DNA of 64,000 nucleotides from Pseudomonas cremoricolorata DSM 17059 = NBRC 16634 (GCF_000425745.1 NZ_AUEA01000014.1:63554-127553); one strand, 5' to 3'. Counted from the stretch's first letter, positions 27,235 to 36,589 are shown. Program-made: numbers and translations. The notes: generated by a model from the letters alone, not told the origin.

Positions 27235-29346
27235 ATGCGTGCGATCCATCCCCACCCCCTGCGCGTGGCCATCCGCCACGCCGCCCTGGCCACCGCCACC
27301 GCCGCCTGGCTCACCCCGGCAACGTTGCTGGCCGCCGACCAAACACTCGGTACCGTCACGGTACAAGCCGCCAAGCAATCTGAAGTGCAGAGCGCTGCCA
27401 GTGCCCTGGCCGAAGTGCCAGGCGGCACTAGCGTGGTCGACAGCGAAGAAGTGGCCAAGGGCCGCACCGCGACCCTGCAAGACACCCTCGCCTACCAGCC
27501 CGGAGTGTTCGTGCAGTCCACCGGCGGCAACGATGCGGCGAAGATTTCCATCCGCGGTTCGGGCGCCAACACAGCGCCGGGCTATTTCCGCGAAGGCATC
27601 AAGTTTCTCTTCGACGGCCTGCCGCTGACCGGCCCCGGCGGCACGCCCTATGAGTTGCTCAACGCCAGCGGGGTCAACTACAGCGAAATCCTGCGCGGCG
27701 CCAACGCCTTCCAGTACGGCGCACTGACCCTGGGCGGTGCGGTGAACTTCGTCAATCACAGCGGTTACAGCGCCCCCGGCCTGCGCGTGCGTGCCGAGGC
27801 CGGCAGCTACCACTATCAGAAGCAGAGCATCAGCTACGGCGGCGTCGAGGGCGACCTGGACTACTACCTGCAAGCCGACAACTACCGCAACCAGGGCTAT
27901 CGCGAGCACAGCCTGTCGCAGAGTTCAGGCATCGTCGCCAACGCCGGCTACCGCTTCAGCCCCAAGCTTGAAACGCGCCTGCTGCTGCGTTACCGCGACG
28001 AAGTGCACAACGACCCCAGCGCCACCACCCTCGACGCTGCCCTCAAGCACCCGCGCCGAGCCAGCGCCACCGCAGTCACCAGCGGCGCCGGTGCACGCCG
28101 TCCGGGCACGATCTGGCTGGGCAGCAAGACGACCTACACCTTCGATGACGATGCGCGGTTGACCTTTGGCCTGACCTACCACGACTACCGCCACACCAAC
28201 AATCCGCGCAGCCCGAGCAACCCCAGCTACTGGGACTGGCACGACCTGGGCCTACTGCTGAGTTACGACCGTATCGATCAACTGTTCGGTCGCGAAAGCC
28301 GCAGCAGCATCGCCTTCACCTCCACTCAGCATCTGCGCGGCGGGGTCAACTCGGCCAACGACGACAAGCAGACCTTGAAACAGGTCGATTACAAGGATTC
28401 CTTCGACCGGGTGATCTCGCTGGGCAACGATTTCAACCTGGTCGACAAGCTGTGGCTGACCAGCGGCGTGTCGTTCATCAATGTGCGGCGCAAGGTCGAC
28501 ATCGACCGCGCGGTCAACCCCAACACCACCGACTTCCCGCAGCACGTCGACTACGACAACTGGAGCGCCGCACCGCGCATCGGCCTGCGCTACGAGCTCA
28601 ACCCCAATCTGCAACTGTTCACCAACTTCAGCCGCAGCATCGACCCGCCAGCGTCTTGGGAATATTCCGGTTCCGGCCCGACCCTGGCCTACGCCCGGCC
28701 CCTGGTGGAGCAGAAAGGCAACACTTTCGAGGTCGGCATCAAGGGCTCGCACGGCATTTTCGACGGCAGCCTGGCGCTGTACCGCTCGTGGCTGCGTGAC
28801 GAACTGCTGAACGTGCAGCTGATTCCTGCCACCGGCAATTCCGTCGCCGTGACCGGCGCCTTCAACGCCTCGCCGACCATTCACCAGGGCGTCGAGGCTG
28901 GCCTCAACACCCGTCTGTGGGAAAACGACCAGGGCGATCAGGTGCGCTGGCGTCAGGTGTATACCTACAACGACTTCTACTACCGCCACGATGAAACCTT
29001 CGGCAACAACCAGTTGCCCGGCGTACCCAAGCACATCTACCAGGGCGAGGTGCAGTACCAGCACCACAGCGGCTGGTACACCGGCATCAACACCCAGTCC
29101 GCCTCGCGTACCTCGGTGGACTACGCCAACAGCCTGTACGCGCCGTCCTACACCATATGGGGTGCGAACGTTGGCTATGAGGCGCCTAAAGGCAACTGGA
29201 AAGTCTCGCTGGATCTGAAGAACCTGGCCAACAAGGCCTATGTCACGGCCGTAACGCCGGTGTACAACGCCCGCGGCCAGGACACCGCAGCGTTCTGGCC
29301 CGGCGACGGCATCGGCGCCTACGTGGGCATCGAAGCGCGCTACTGA
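27235..29346 (+). CDS. TonB-dependent outer-membrane receptor, sulfur-regulon associated
   Basis: 703 residues: signal peptide (about 1-34, cut near LLAADQ), a TonB-box-like TLGTVTV, plug domain (about 50-170: LQDTLAYQPGVFVQ, ISIRGSG, EILRGANAFQYGALTLGGAVNFV) and a 22-strand barrel ending in aromatic YVGIEARY. AAGGA lies 7 bases before the ATG. Its sigma54 promoter and activator site put it in the same regulon as the oxygenases, so it probably carries an organosulfur compound or sulfate ester across the outer membrane. No Fur-like site is seen, which separates it from the neighbouring siderophore receptor. Confidence 0.9.
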   Translation: MRAIHPHPLRVAIRHAALATATAAWLTPATLLAADQTLGTVTVQAAKQSEVQSAASALAEVPGGTSVVDSEEVAKGRTATLQDTLAYQPGVFVQSTGGNDAAKISIRGSGANTAPGYFREGIKFLFDGLPLTGPGGTPYELLNASGVNYSEILRGANAFQYGALTLGGAVNFVNHSGYSAPGLRVRAEAGSYHYQKQSISYGGVEGDLDYYLQADNYRNQGYREHSLSQSSGIVANAGYRFSPKLETRLLLRYRDEVHNDPSATTLDAALKHPRRASATAVTSGAGARRPGTIWLGSKTTYTFDDDARLTFGLTYHDYRHTNNPRSPSNPSYWDWHDLGLLLSYDRIDQLFGRESRSSIAFTSTQHLRGGVNSANDDKQTLKQVDYKDSFDRVISLGNDFNLVDKLWLTSGVSFINVRRKVDIDRAVNPNTTDFPQHVDYDNWSAAPRIGLRYELNPNLQLFTNFSRSIDPPASWEYSGSGPTLAYARPLVEQKGNTFEVGIKGSHGIFDGSLALYRSWLRDELLNVQLIPATGNSVAVTGAFNASPTIHQGVEAGLNTRLWENDQGDQVRWRQVYTYNDFYYRHDETFGNNQLPGVPKHIYQGEVQYQHHSGWYTGINTQSASRTSVDYANSLYAPSYTIWGANVGYEAPKGNWKVSLDLKNLANKAYVTAVTPVYNARGQDTAAFWPGDGIGAYVGIEARY

Positions 29347-29368
29347 GCAGCGCCTGCATCAGATGCAC

Positions 29369-29393
29369 AAAAGGACCGCCGTGCGGTCCTTTT
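29369..29393. terminator. Bidirectional terminator
   Basis: Perfect 11-bp stem AAAAGGACCGC / GCGGTCCTTTT with loop CGT, between two convergent TonB-receptor genes; A and T runs flank both sides. Confidence 0.9.
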
Positions 29394-29442
29394 GCCTTGT
29401 TGGAGACCTGCCCGAAACGGCTGGCCCCGGTTCACCCAGGTA

Positions 29443-31710
29443 TCAGAAATCCACCGAAGCGCTGAGCGACAAGGTACGCGGAGCACCCAGCACCAGGTAG
29501 TTCTGGCCGGGGTAACCGCCGGTGGAAGCCCAATAGTCGCGGCCGGCGACGTTGTCCAGGCGCGCACGCAGGGTCACGTCCTTGTCGTCGACCTTGAAGC
29601 CATAGCGTGCGCCGAGGTCCAGACGCGTCCACGACGGGATGTCCAGGGTGTTGGCGGTGTTCACGTACTGACGGCCGGTGTAGATGACTCGGCTGGTCAA
29701 GGTTAGGCCATCGACACCCGGCACGTCCAACTCGCCACCGATATTGGCCTGGACCTTGGGCACACCGATCGCCCGGTTGCCATCATCGACGCCATTCTGG
29801 GTCTTGGTCAGCTTGGCATCGAGCAAGGTCACCCCGCCCAGCAGGCGTACGCCCTGGGTCGGCTCGCCGAACATCGACAGCTCGACGCCGCGGTTACGTT
29901 GCTCGCCGCCATCCTTGAACACCAGGTTGTCGACGATAGCCACCGGCTTGCGCGTTTCGAACACCGCCAGGCTGCCACCCAAGCCACCGCCGTCGTACTT
30001 GAGGCCGAATTCGGTCTGTTTGGCGACGTAGGGGGCGAGTGAGGCGCCTGGGTTGAGGATTGGCGCGGTGGAGCCATCCGGCAGTGTCGTAGTGGCCCCG
30101 GCGGTATCGCCCTTGGTCAGGCCCTCGATGTAGTTGCCGTAGACCGACCACTGCTCATCCAGCTGATAGACCACACCGGCGACCGGAGTGGTTTCGTAGC
30201 GGTTGTACTTGGAGGTCTTGTTGCCAGTGTCGTAGTCATAACCGGTGACATCCAGCCCCTGTCGGCGTGCGCCCAAGGTGACTTGCAACTGGTCGTCGAA
30301 GAACCCCAGGGTGTCGGCGATGGCGAGGCTTTGGGTGTGGGTGCGAGCAACAATTTTAGGGTCGGAAAGCGATCCACTGAATCTCACATTATCGGGTTTG
30401 GCAAAACCAACCGGGTTGTACAGATCATCGGTGAAGCCGCCGAAGTTACCGGCCCAGGCATTGCGCTCCTTGGTGTCGTACATCGATCCGGAAACCACCC
30501 ACTGATGAGAGACAGGCCCGGTTCGCACGTTGTAGCGCATACCGACTTCTCCTGTGGTGACAGTGTCTTCGCGGTAGTTGTCGAAGCGGTTGGCTCGGGT
30601 TACGCCCGCAGCGTCGGACGACGGGTTGGCCAGCACGTTCTTCTCTTCGCCCTTGCGCATGCCGACGGCAGCCCAAGTGGTGACCGCTTCGGTAAGGTCG
30701 TACTCGGCGCGCAGCGTGCCGAATGCCTGTTTCTCCTTCGAGTAGGTCCACGACTGGCCGTAGTTCTTGTCGGCATCGGGTGGGCTAGGCACCCCACCAC
30801 GCGGCGTTACGCTCGGCTGCGGCGTATCGATGAAGTGGTACTGCTGGCCGATGTCACCCGACAAGCGCAGACGATCGCCCTGGTAGTCCAGACCCAGCGC
30901 GAACATATCCAGGTTGCGGTCCTGATCCTCTACCGCCGTCTCACCACCGCGCTTGGCCGCGTTGACCCGCACACCAAAACGATCGCCTTCGCCAAAGCGC
31001 CGCGCCACGTCCGCCGACACCGTGCCGAAGCCACGGTTTTCCGCACCGACGGTCAGGCGCGTCAACGGCTCGTTGGGCGCCCGCTTGGGCAGAATGTTGA
31101 TTGCCCCACCGATGCCGGTGCCACCCGGCGCCGCACCATTGAGGAAGGCACTGGCGCCGCGGAACACCTCGACCCGCTCGATGAACTCCGCCGCAACATA
31201 CTGGCGAGGCAGCAATCCGTACAAACCGTTGTAGGCAATGTCATCGGAGTACAGCGGAAAACCGCGCACTACGTACAGCTCCTGAAAATTGCCGAAGCCC
31301 CGCGCCGTGCGCACCGACGGGTCGTTCTGCAAGATGTCCGCAACGCTGTGCGCCTGCTGGTCCTGAATCAGCTGGTTGGTATACGACGTCGAAGTGAACG
31401 GCGTCTCCATGTAATCCTTGTTGCCAAGAATACCGACCCGCCCACCGCGAGCGACCTGCCCGCCCTCGTACTCCGGCACCAGCCCGTCCCGCGACGCATC
31501 GGCACTGGCCGAAATCGCCGTTTCCTCCAACTCCATCACCACCCCACCACCCTGGCTGGCAGCTCGCTCAGCCGGCTGCGCCTCCTCCACCGGAATCTCC
31601 AGCGCCGCCTGCGCCGCCAGCACCAGCGGCGAGCTGAAACTGGCGATCAAGCCAATGGGCAACCAAATCGAAGTCAGAGCGTTTCTGCGAGGAAAATGGG
31701 GAATGGGCAT
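29443..31710 (-). CDS. TonB-dependent siderophore receptor
   Basis: 755 residues: signal peptide (about 1-33, ending LVLAAQA), TonB-box-like ELEETAISA, plug (PFTSTSYTNQLIQDQQAHSV, LYVVRGFPLY, VEVFRGASAFLNGAAPGGTGIGGAINILPKR) and a barrel ending LSLSASVDF with the terminal Phe needed for barrel assembly. The plug wording is that of the ferric-siderophore group (FhuA/FepA-like without an N-terminal signalling domain). ATG at 31710 is chosen over the TTG at 31716. A Fur-box-like site lies about 70-90 bp upstream, implying iron repression. The siderophore is not identifiable. Confidence 0.92.
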   Translation of the reverse strand: MPIPHFPRRNALTSIWLPIGLIASFSSPLVLAAQAALEIPVEEAQPAERAASQGGGVVMELEETAISASADASRDGLVPEYEGGQVARGGRVGILGNKDYMETPFTSTSYTNQLIQDQQAHSVADILQNDPSVRTARGFGNFQELYVVRGFPLYSDDIAYNGLYGLLPRQYVAAEFIERVEVFRGASAFLNGAAPGGTGIGGAINILPKRAPNEPLTRLTVGAENRGFGTVSADVARRFGEGDRFGVRVNAAKRGGETAVEDQDRNLDMFALGLDYQGDRLRLSGDIGQQYHFIDTPQPSVTPRGGVPSPPDADKNYGQSWTYSKEKQAFGTLRAEYDLTEAVTTWAAVGMRKGEEKNVLANPSSDAAGVTRANRFDNYREDTVTTGEVGMRYNVRTGPVSHQWVVSGSMYDTKERNAWAGNFGGFTDDLYNPVGFAKPDNVRFSGSLSDPKIVARTHTQSLAIADTLGFFDDQLQVTLGARRQGLDVTGYDYDTGNKTSKYNRYETTPVAGVVYQLDEQWSVYGNYIEGLTKGDTAGATTTLPDGSTAPILNPGASLAPYVAKQTEFGLKYDGGGLGGSLAVFETRKPVAIVDNLVFKDGGEQRNRGVELSMFGEPTQGVRLLGGVTLLDAKLTKTQNGVDDGNRAIGVPKVQANIGGELDVPGVDGLTLTSRVIYTGRQYVNTANTLDIPSWTRLDLGARYGFKVDDKDVTLRARLDNVAGRDYWASTGGYPGQNYLVLGAPRTLSLSASVDF

Positions 31711-31778
31711 GGGCAAACCTGTTGATCGTTATGAACATGCACTCCGAAGAGCACTCAGCGGAAGACCCGCATCATAGC

Positions 31779-31801
31779 GAATAGGAATCTTTCTCGTATT
31801 G
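31779..31801 (-). promoter_or_regulatory. Fur-box-like site
   Basis: Minus-strand AATACGAGAAAGATTCCTAT followed by TCG resembles Pseudomonas Fur boxes (GAGAATnATTC core). It lies upstream of the siderophore receptor. Confidence 0.5.
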
Positions 31802-32026
31802 TTTTTATTTTCGCTGTGTGTACCACCGCAACGTCGCCCTAGGCGAAACCGATGGCTGTGGGCCTCGGCGTGGTGGCTGTTGAGGGGAAAGGAATTCTCG
31901 GCTCCATGCTCGTTGGATGCCTCCTGTGTGCGGCTTGGTTGAATCCCAAGACTACGTGGAAACCAGAGAGAAACCCGTTTGGACCAGAACTCGGGGCGCT
32001 GTTTTTTGCCACCCTCAGAAACGCAA

Positions 32027-32050
32027 AAACCCCTGATCACTCAGGGGTTT
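32027..32050 (-). terminator. Terminator of the original tRNA-Ser gene
   Basis: AAACCCCTGA-tcac-TCAGGGGTTT, a 10-bp perfect stem, 5 bp beyond the CCA end of the tRNA fragment. Together they are the ancestral 3' flank of a minus-strand tRNA gene. The host segment 31802-32026 holds nothing else I can identify. Confidence 0.8.
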
Positions 32051-32055
32051 GAATG

Positions 32056-32081
32056 TGGCGGAAGCGTAGAGATTCGAACTC
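32056..32081 (-). other. Prophage attachment site (attL): 3' end of tRNA-Ser
   Basis: Read on the minus strand this is GAGTTCGAATCTC, then TACGCTTCC, G and CCA: the T-loop, 3' acceptor strand, discriminator G73 and encoded CCA of a serine tRNA (compare E. coli tRNA-Ser-UGA). Upstream of GAG the T-stem no longer pairs, so only about 26 bases remain: a displaced core repeat. phiCTX is known to use the 3' end of a tRNA-Ser gene. The intact tRNA should lie past the integrase, beyond the window. Confidence 0.85.
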
Positions 32082-32246
32082 ATCAAATGGCTCAGCGCCT
32101 GGCTGGAACCCTTGATTTCCGTGGGCTTGCGGACGTGTGTGTGCGTGCTTTTGTTCCCAAGATATTCCCAGTGCTTGTGCGTGAGTCGTTCGCCTAGAAG
32201 GTAGCCGGTAGGGAAAACGCCATTTCAGGTTGACCCATCAAAAAAA

Positions 32247-32520
32247 GGTAATTTTGGTAATCGGGATTCGAAAAACCGCTGTAGGCCCCGCAGATCAAGG
32301 CTTGTAGAGGAGTACGGATAGGTAATTTTTTGGTAATTGAAAGGTAACTGGATTACCCAAAGAACAGGTTGATTGGTCATGTAAATAAATCGTTTAAAAT
32401 CAAATAGATAGCAGAAAATTACCTTTCTGCTTACCTGAGATTACCTAGTTGGGTAATCGTCGAAACCCTTTAGATATAAGGCCTCCAGAGCGATCCGCAC
32501 CTCTCCTAACCGAAATTACC
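32247..32520. repeat. Cluster of eleven GGTAAT-type motifs, both orientations
   Basis: GGTAAT or one-mismatch forms at 32247, 32256, 32321, 32332, 32343 (GGTAAC) and 32452 on the plus strand, and ATTACC/CTTACC at 32352, 32418, 32430, 32440 and 32515. Some are spaced by 9-11 bp, about one helical turn. It lies 170-460 bp from the att core. Most likely integrase/Cox arm-type sites. The 32082-32246 stretch has no recognisable feature. Confidence 0.7.
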
Positions 32521-32698
32521 TTTTTTGGATGGGTCCGGCTGAAAACGCTCTGGCTGCCCCTTTAAGGGATCACTGGACGTACTCTCGTCGCAGGGATTTG
32601 CAGGTGGGCTTGCGGCATTCCTGAGCCGTCCCAAGCCAGGGCCAACGCCATGGCCCCGCAGCGCCGAGGTGCGGAAATACCGACACGTTTAGCCCGCA

Positions 32699-32717
32699 GG
32701 CGTGGCGGGGGGACGAT
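32699..32717 (+). other. Candidate cos site
   Basis: GGCGTGGCGGGGGGACGAT resembles the P2 cohesive end (GGCGAGGCGGGGAAAGC...), matching 11 of the first 12 bases. It sits between att and the first cargo gene, as cos does near ctx in phiCTX. Not proven. Apart from this, 32521-32896 shows no gene. Confidence 0.5.
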
Positions 32718-32896
32718 TGCGCGCCAGCTGATCTTAGTGCCTCTGAGCGATCCGCAAAGGTACCAATCGGCTGCGTCGATTACGATTCCACCTCCCAAAT
32801 CCAGCGCTAACCCCGATCCACCGCTGGACTCGGAGATGGCTCTTCGCTAGCATCCCAAACAGCTATATCGACATTGAGAACGCAAAGGATACTGCG

Positions 32897-35425
32897 ATGG
32901 TTGACTTCCGATCACGACTCAAAAATAAGACGGCAGAACGTAAAACTCATCCGATAGAGATTTATGATTCTCTGGACAGGCGCAGCGAAGCAGGGCCTCT
33001 CCGCCCATCTCAACATGCGATCTTGGATGCTTGGCACAACGACCACAGATCGAAGCGAGACAATATAATCAAGTTGCATACAGGCGAGGGCAAGACATTA
33101 ATAGGCCTCCTATTGCTTCAAGCAAAGCTAAATGAAACGCAAGAACCCAGCCTATTTGTGTGCCCTAATATTTATCTTGCGAACCAAGTAAGGTTAGAGG
33201 CTAGAAAATTCGGGATCCCTTTTTGCGAGATAGGGAGCGATGGCGAAGTACCTGATGACTTCGTGGTAGGGAAAAGCATTCTAATCACACATGTGCAAAA
33301 ACTTTTCAACGGGAAAACCAAGTTTGGGCTATTTAATAAGTCGATAGCCGTAGGCTCTGTTGTATTAGACGACTCCCACGCATGCATTGACTCAATCCGA
33401 TCATCACTCACTGTAACAATTCCTAAAGACCACGAAATCTATAAAAAACTTCTTCAAATATTTGAGTCTGATCTCCGTGAGCAGGGTGAAGGAAGCTACC
33501 TCGAAATAGAGAACGGCACCTACAATACGATGCTTCCAGTGCCATACTGGAGCTGGATCGAACGAAAAGACGAAATCACTCGGCTACTGCTAGAATATAG
33601 AGAATATAAAAAAATAGCATTCGCCTGGGAGCTTATAAAAAATCAACTAAATCACTGCCAAGCTTTCTTCTCCGGGAACCATCTAGAGATTTCCCCAATA
33701 CTCATGCCCATTGGAGCATTCGGGTCATTTGCAAAGGCGAAGCAGCGAATTTTAATGTCTGCTACTACGCAGGATGACTCTTTCGCAATCAAAGGTCTCG
33801 GTTTCGATATCAAGGCCGTTGAGCAACCACTGACCAATCCAACGCTCCGCTGGTCTGGCGAAAAAATGATCTTGATTCCGTCATTAATCGATACCACTCT
33901 AGATCGAGAATTCATCGTAGACTGGCTAGCAAGACCTTTGACAAAGAAAAAGTTTGGAATCGTGTTTCTAACTCCAGACTTCAGCAAAGAAGCACAATAC
34001 TCTAAGCTCGGCGCGCAGGTAGCAAAAACGGAAACTATATTCAGCATTGTCCAAGATCTAAAAAATGGAAAAGTTGAAAATTCAGTTGTTTTCGCCAACA
34101 GATATGACGGAATCGATCTACCTGATGATGCTTGCCGTATATTGGTACTTGATTCGAAGCCATATTTTGACTCACTACTAGATCGATATGAAGAGGAGTG
34201 CCGCATTGAAAGCGACATCATCAACATAAAGGTTGCCCAAAAAGTTGAGCAGGGGCTTGGGCGAAGTGTACGCGGTGAAAAAGACTACAGCATCATTATC
34301 ATTACAGGTGGAAACCTTACAAAATTCATAAAAAGCCAGTCCACCAAAAGATATTTTTCAAGTCAAACACAAAAACAAATTGACATAGGTTTACAAATCG
34401 CATCATTTGCCAAAGAAGAAACTGAGAAAGAAGCTGACCTGAAAAAAATACTCTTCAGCACCATCAACCAGTGTTTACAGAGGGATGATGCCTGGAAAGA
34501 GTTTTACGTTGAAGAGATGGAAGGAATCGACGACGCTAGTCGCCGAGAAGCCCTATATGACGTTTTGAAAATTGAGTATGATGCGGAAGTTTTGTATGCA
34601 GCAGGGAAGTTTGACAAGGCATGTGAAATCATGCAAAACCTCAGCGATCGCTTCAGCTCGAATCCAACCGAGAAAGCGTGGTATTTGCAACAGCTCGCCA
34701 GATACAAATTCAGCACTAGCAAGATTGAATCAAATACAATTCAGGCAACAGCGTTCGGCTTGAACACACACTTGCTCAAGCCGAAAAGTGGGATTACGTA
34801 CAAAAAAATTAACTACATTAATGAGAATAGACTTAGCAGAATTAAAGACTGGCTTAAAAGCTTCAAGTCCAGCGAAGAGTTCCAGCTTACAATTAGCGAC
34901 ATCCTTGACAACTTAGCCTTTGGTGTCGCGTCTGAAAAATTTGAGGCTGCAATCAAACAAGTTGGCGAGGCACTTGGATTTATCAGTCAGCGGCCTGACA
35001 AAGAAATCAAAAAAGGCCCAGACAATCTGTGGTGCGTAGCGCCTAATAGCTACATCATGCTGGAAAGCAAAAACGAAGTAGAGAGTAACCGCGTCGAAAT
35101 CAATAAGCACGAAGCGGGCCAGATGAACACTCACTGCGGATGGTTTACTGAAAATTATGGGGACGCCAGCTGTAAAAGAATACTGATAATCCCGACCAAG
35201 AAGCTGTCCTACCACGCAAACTTTACTCATGAAGTTGAGATAATGCGCAGGACTTCCCTCAACAAACTCAGAGATAACTTCAAAAGCTTTACCACAGAGC
35301 TGATCAGTTACGACTTGGAAACTATCAGCGATGGAAAACTCAACAAACTCATAGACTATTATAAGCTGGACGTTGAAAGCTTACTATCCGATTACTCAGT
35401 GAAGCACACTAAATCCGCCAGCTAG
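32897..35425 (+). CDS. Cargo: SF2 (DinG/XPD-like) helicase with C-terminal PD-(D/E)XK-like nuclease domain
   Basis: 842 residues, visibly AT-rich against GC-rich phage neighbours. Helicase motifs: Q-motif-like LRPSQHAILDAW (35-46), Walker A HTGEGKT (61-67), motif II DDSH (158-161), motif III SAT (288-290), GIDLP (405-409) and motif VI QGLGRSVRG (452-460). A helical linker (about 500-660) leads to FEAAIKQVGEALGF (682-695), GPDNLW (707-712) and ESK (723-725), the D...ExK pattern of restriction-type nucleases. AAGGA precedes the ATG by 7 bases. Position between cos and portal equals the ctx toxin locus of phiCTX. A helicase-nuclease fusion in a phage cargo slot suggests anti-phage defence. The helicase call is firm; nuclease and defence are inference. 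Confidence 0.82.
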   Translation: MVDFRSRLKNKTAERKTHPIEIYDSLDRRSEAGPLRPSQHAILDAWHNDHRSKRDNIIKLHTGEGKTLIGLLLLQAKLNETQEPSLFVCPNIYLANQVRLEARKFGIPFCEIGSDGEVPDDFVVGKSILITHVQKLFNGKTKFGLFNKSIAVGSVVLDDSHACIDSIRSSLTVTIPKDHEIYKKLLQIFESDLREQGEGSYLEIENGTYNTMLPVPYWSWIERKDEITRLLLEYREYKKIAFAWELIKNQLNHCQAFFSGNHLEISPILMPIGAFGSFAKAKQRILMSATTQDDSFAIKGLGFDIKAVEQPLTNPTLRWSGEKMILIPSLIDTTLDREFIVDWLARPLTKKKFGIVFLTPDFSKEAQYSKLGAQVAKTETIFSIVQDLKNGKVENSVVFANRYDGIDLPDDACRILVLDSKPYFDSLLDRYEEECRIESDIINIKVAQKVEQGLGRSVRGEKDYSIIIITGGNLTKFIKSQSTKRYFSSQTQKQIDIGLQIASFAKEETEKEADLKKILFSTINQCLQRDDAWKEFYVEEMEGIDDASRREALYDVLKIEYDAEVLYAAGKFDKACEIMQNLSDRFSSNPTEKAWYLQQLARYKFSTSKIESNTIQATAFGLNTHLLKPKSGITYKKINYINENRLSRIKDWLKSFKSSEEFQLTISDILDNLAFGVASEKFEAAIKQVGEALGFISQRPDKEIKKGPDNLWCVAPNSYIMLESKNEVESNRVEINKHEAGQMNTHCGWFTENYGDASCKRILIIPTKKLSYHANFTHEVEIMRRTSLNKLRDNFKSFTTELISYDLETISDGKLNKLIDYYKLDVESLLSDYSVKHTKSAS

Positions 35426-35430
35426 ACCTA

Positions 35431-35447
35431 GCCCGCTATAGGCGGGC
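35431..35447 (+). terminator. Stem-loop after the helicase gene
   Basis: GCCCGC-tata-GGCGGGC six bases past the stop, without a clear T run. A second hairpin, GCCATTG-N6-CAATGGC, follows at 35471-35490. Together they separate the two cargo genes. Confidence 0.5.
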
Positions 35448-35627
35448 CAACCCACACAGCCCATTCGAAAGCCATTGTGCTCGCAATGGCTCTAAAATGC
35501 AAAGCTGGTGAGAGCTTCTTAACTGTCGCTTACTTTCGCTTGAATGAGAGCTCGCCGTATTTGACACTTTGGTACGACGCCATCTAAGGTGCCCGAATGG
35601 TCCAGGACTTCATTAAGAGAGATTGCA

Positions 35628-36530
35628 ATGACCGATCTGTGGAACCCTACTAATGGGATATATACGGCCACAGCGCCGCTACTACCTGTAATCACGAATT
35701 TTCCGAGCTTAGACATAGGAGTATGGAGTAGCGCTCTCATTAGCGCCGGGTTTGGCGCTGGATTTGGTGCTTGGATGGCGGGCCGTATAGCCAGAAATGC
35801 GAAACTCAGAGACGAATTACTCAGCGAGCTTAGGGCTATTGACGTCGCATTGACTCTGTCCTTCTCAGCTCTCAATGTGGCAGGGTCGCTTAAAAAGCAA
35901 TTCATTTCCGCAATTTGTGAAAAGCATAAATCTGACCTAGAACAATTTGAAGCTTACAAAGCAGAAAAAAACAAAAACATTCCCTTTAGTCTAAATATAG
36001 AAAATCTAAGAATTCAAAAAATCACACCACCTATCTCTGAGCTACAGTCCCTCATCTTCGGAAGCATGAATGTTTCGCCGAATGGGGTCAGGTCATTGAC
36101 AGCGCTCGCAGATTCAGTTTCATGCTTGAATAACTTCATTGATGAGTACAATGCCATTCTTGAAAAGTTTAAGAATTCAGAATTACCTGAAGGATTCACC
36201 TCGTACCACTTTTACCTCGGCATACCCGTGAAAGGAGTGGTTAACAACGAGTACGGTACCTCAGTCCAAGGAATGGCAGTTTACGTAAATGACATTCTAT
36301 TCTTCGCACGTAAACTCGCAGACTGCCTCACAACCCAAGGCTTCAACGTTCGCGACCGCTTCAAGAAGTTAACCGGCGAGAAGCGCCTAATTCGCCGACT
36401 AGCTGTTATCGATGATGAAGGCAGCCTCATACCTCCCGATAGTGATTACGAAGGCTGGATGAGAGGTTGGGAAGAAGATTCTAACGAGAATGCTATGACG
36501 TCCAAATTTTGGCATCGGAAAAAGACTTAA
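35628..36530 (+). CDS. Cargo: unknown 300-aa protein with one N-terminal membrane segment
   Basis: I do not recognise it. Residues about 28-50 form one hydrophobic glycine-rich segment (SALISAGFGAGFGAWMAGR, a glycine-zipper look), followed by a positively charged stretch and a long, mostly helical soluble region (about 55-240) and an acidic C-terminal tail. The ATG at 35628 (AAGAG upstream) is preferred over a GTG at 35589. A TTGACA box at 35561 with a weak TCTAAG 16 bp later could be its own promoter. AT-rich like the helicase gene and next to it, so the two may have arrived together. Membrane effector or superinfection exclusion is a guess. Confidence 0.7.
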   Translation: MTDLWNPTNGIYTATAPLLPVITNFPSLDIGVWSSALISAGFGAGFGAWMAGRIARNAKLRDELLSELRAIDVALTLSFSALNVAGSLKKQFISAICEKHKSDLEQFEAYKAEKNKNIPFSLNIENLRIQKITPPISELQSLIFGSMNVSPNGVRSLTALADSVSCLNNFIDEYNAILEKFKNSELPEGFTSYHFYLGIPVKGVVNNEYGTSVQGMAVYVNDILFFARKLADCLTTQGFNVRDRFKKLTGEKRLIRRLAVIDDEGSLIPPDSDYEGWMRGWEEDSNENAMTSKFWHRKKT

Positions 36531-36589
36531 TTTCCTCACCTTCTATAAGGCATTCGCTGCTCATTTCGCGAGACATCTCCACACCTAGG

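Noticed and set aside
31729..32040. Minus-strand frame in the host/prophage junction
   Set aside because: Crosses a terminator and a Fur-box-like site and has no family resemblance.
32247..32520. CRISPR array or plasmid-type iterons
   Set aside because: Motifs are only 6 bp, mixed orientation and uneven spacing, with no repeat-spacer pattern and no Rep gene.
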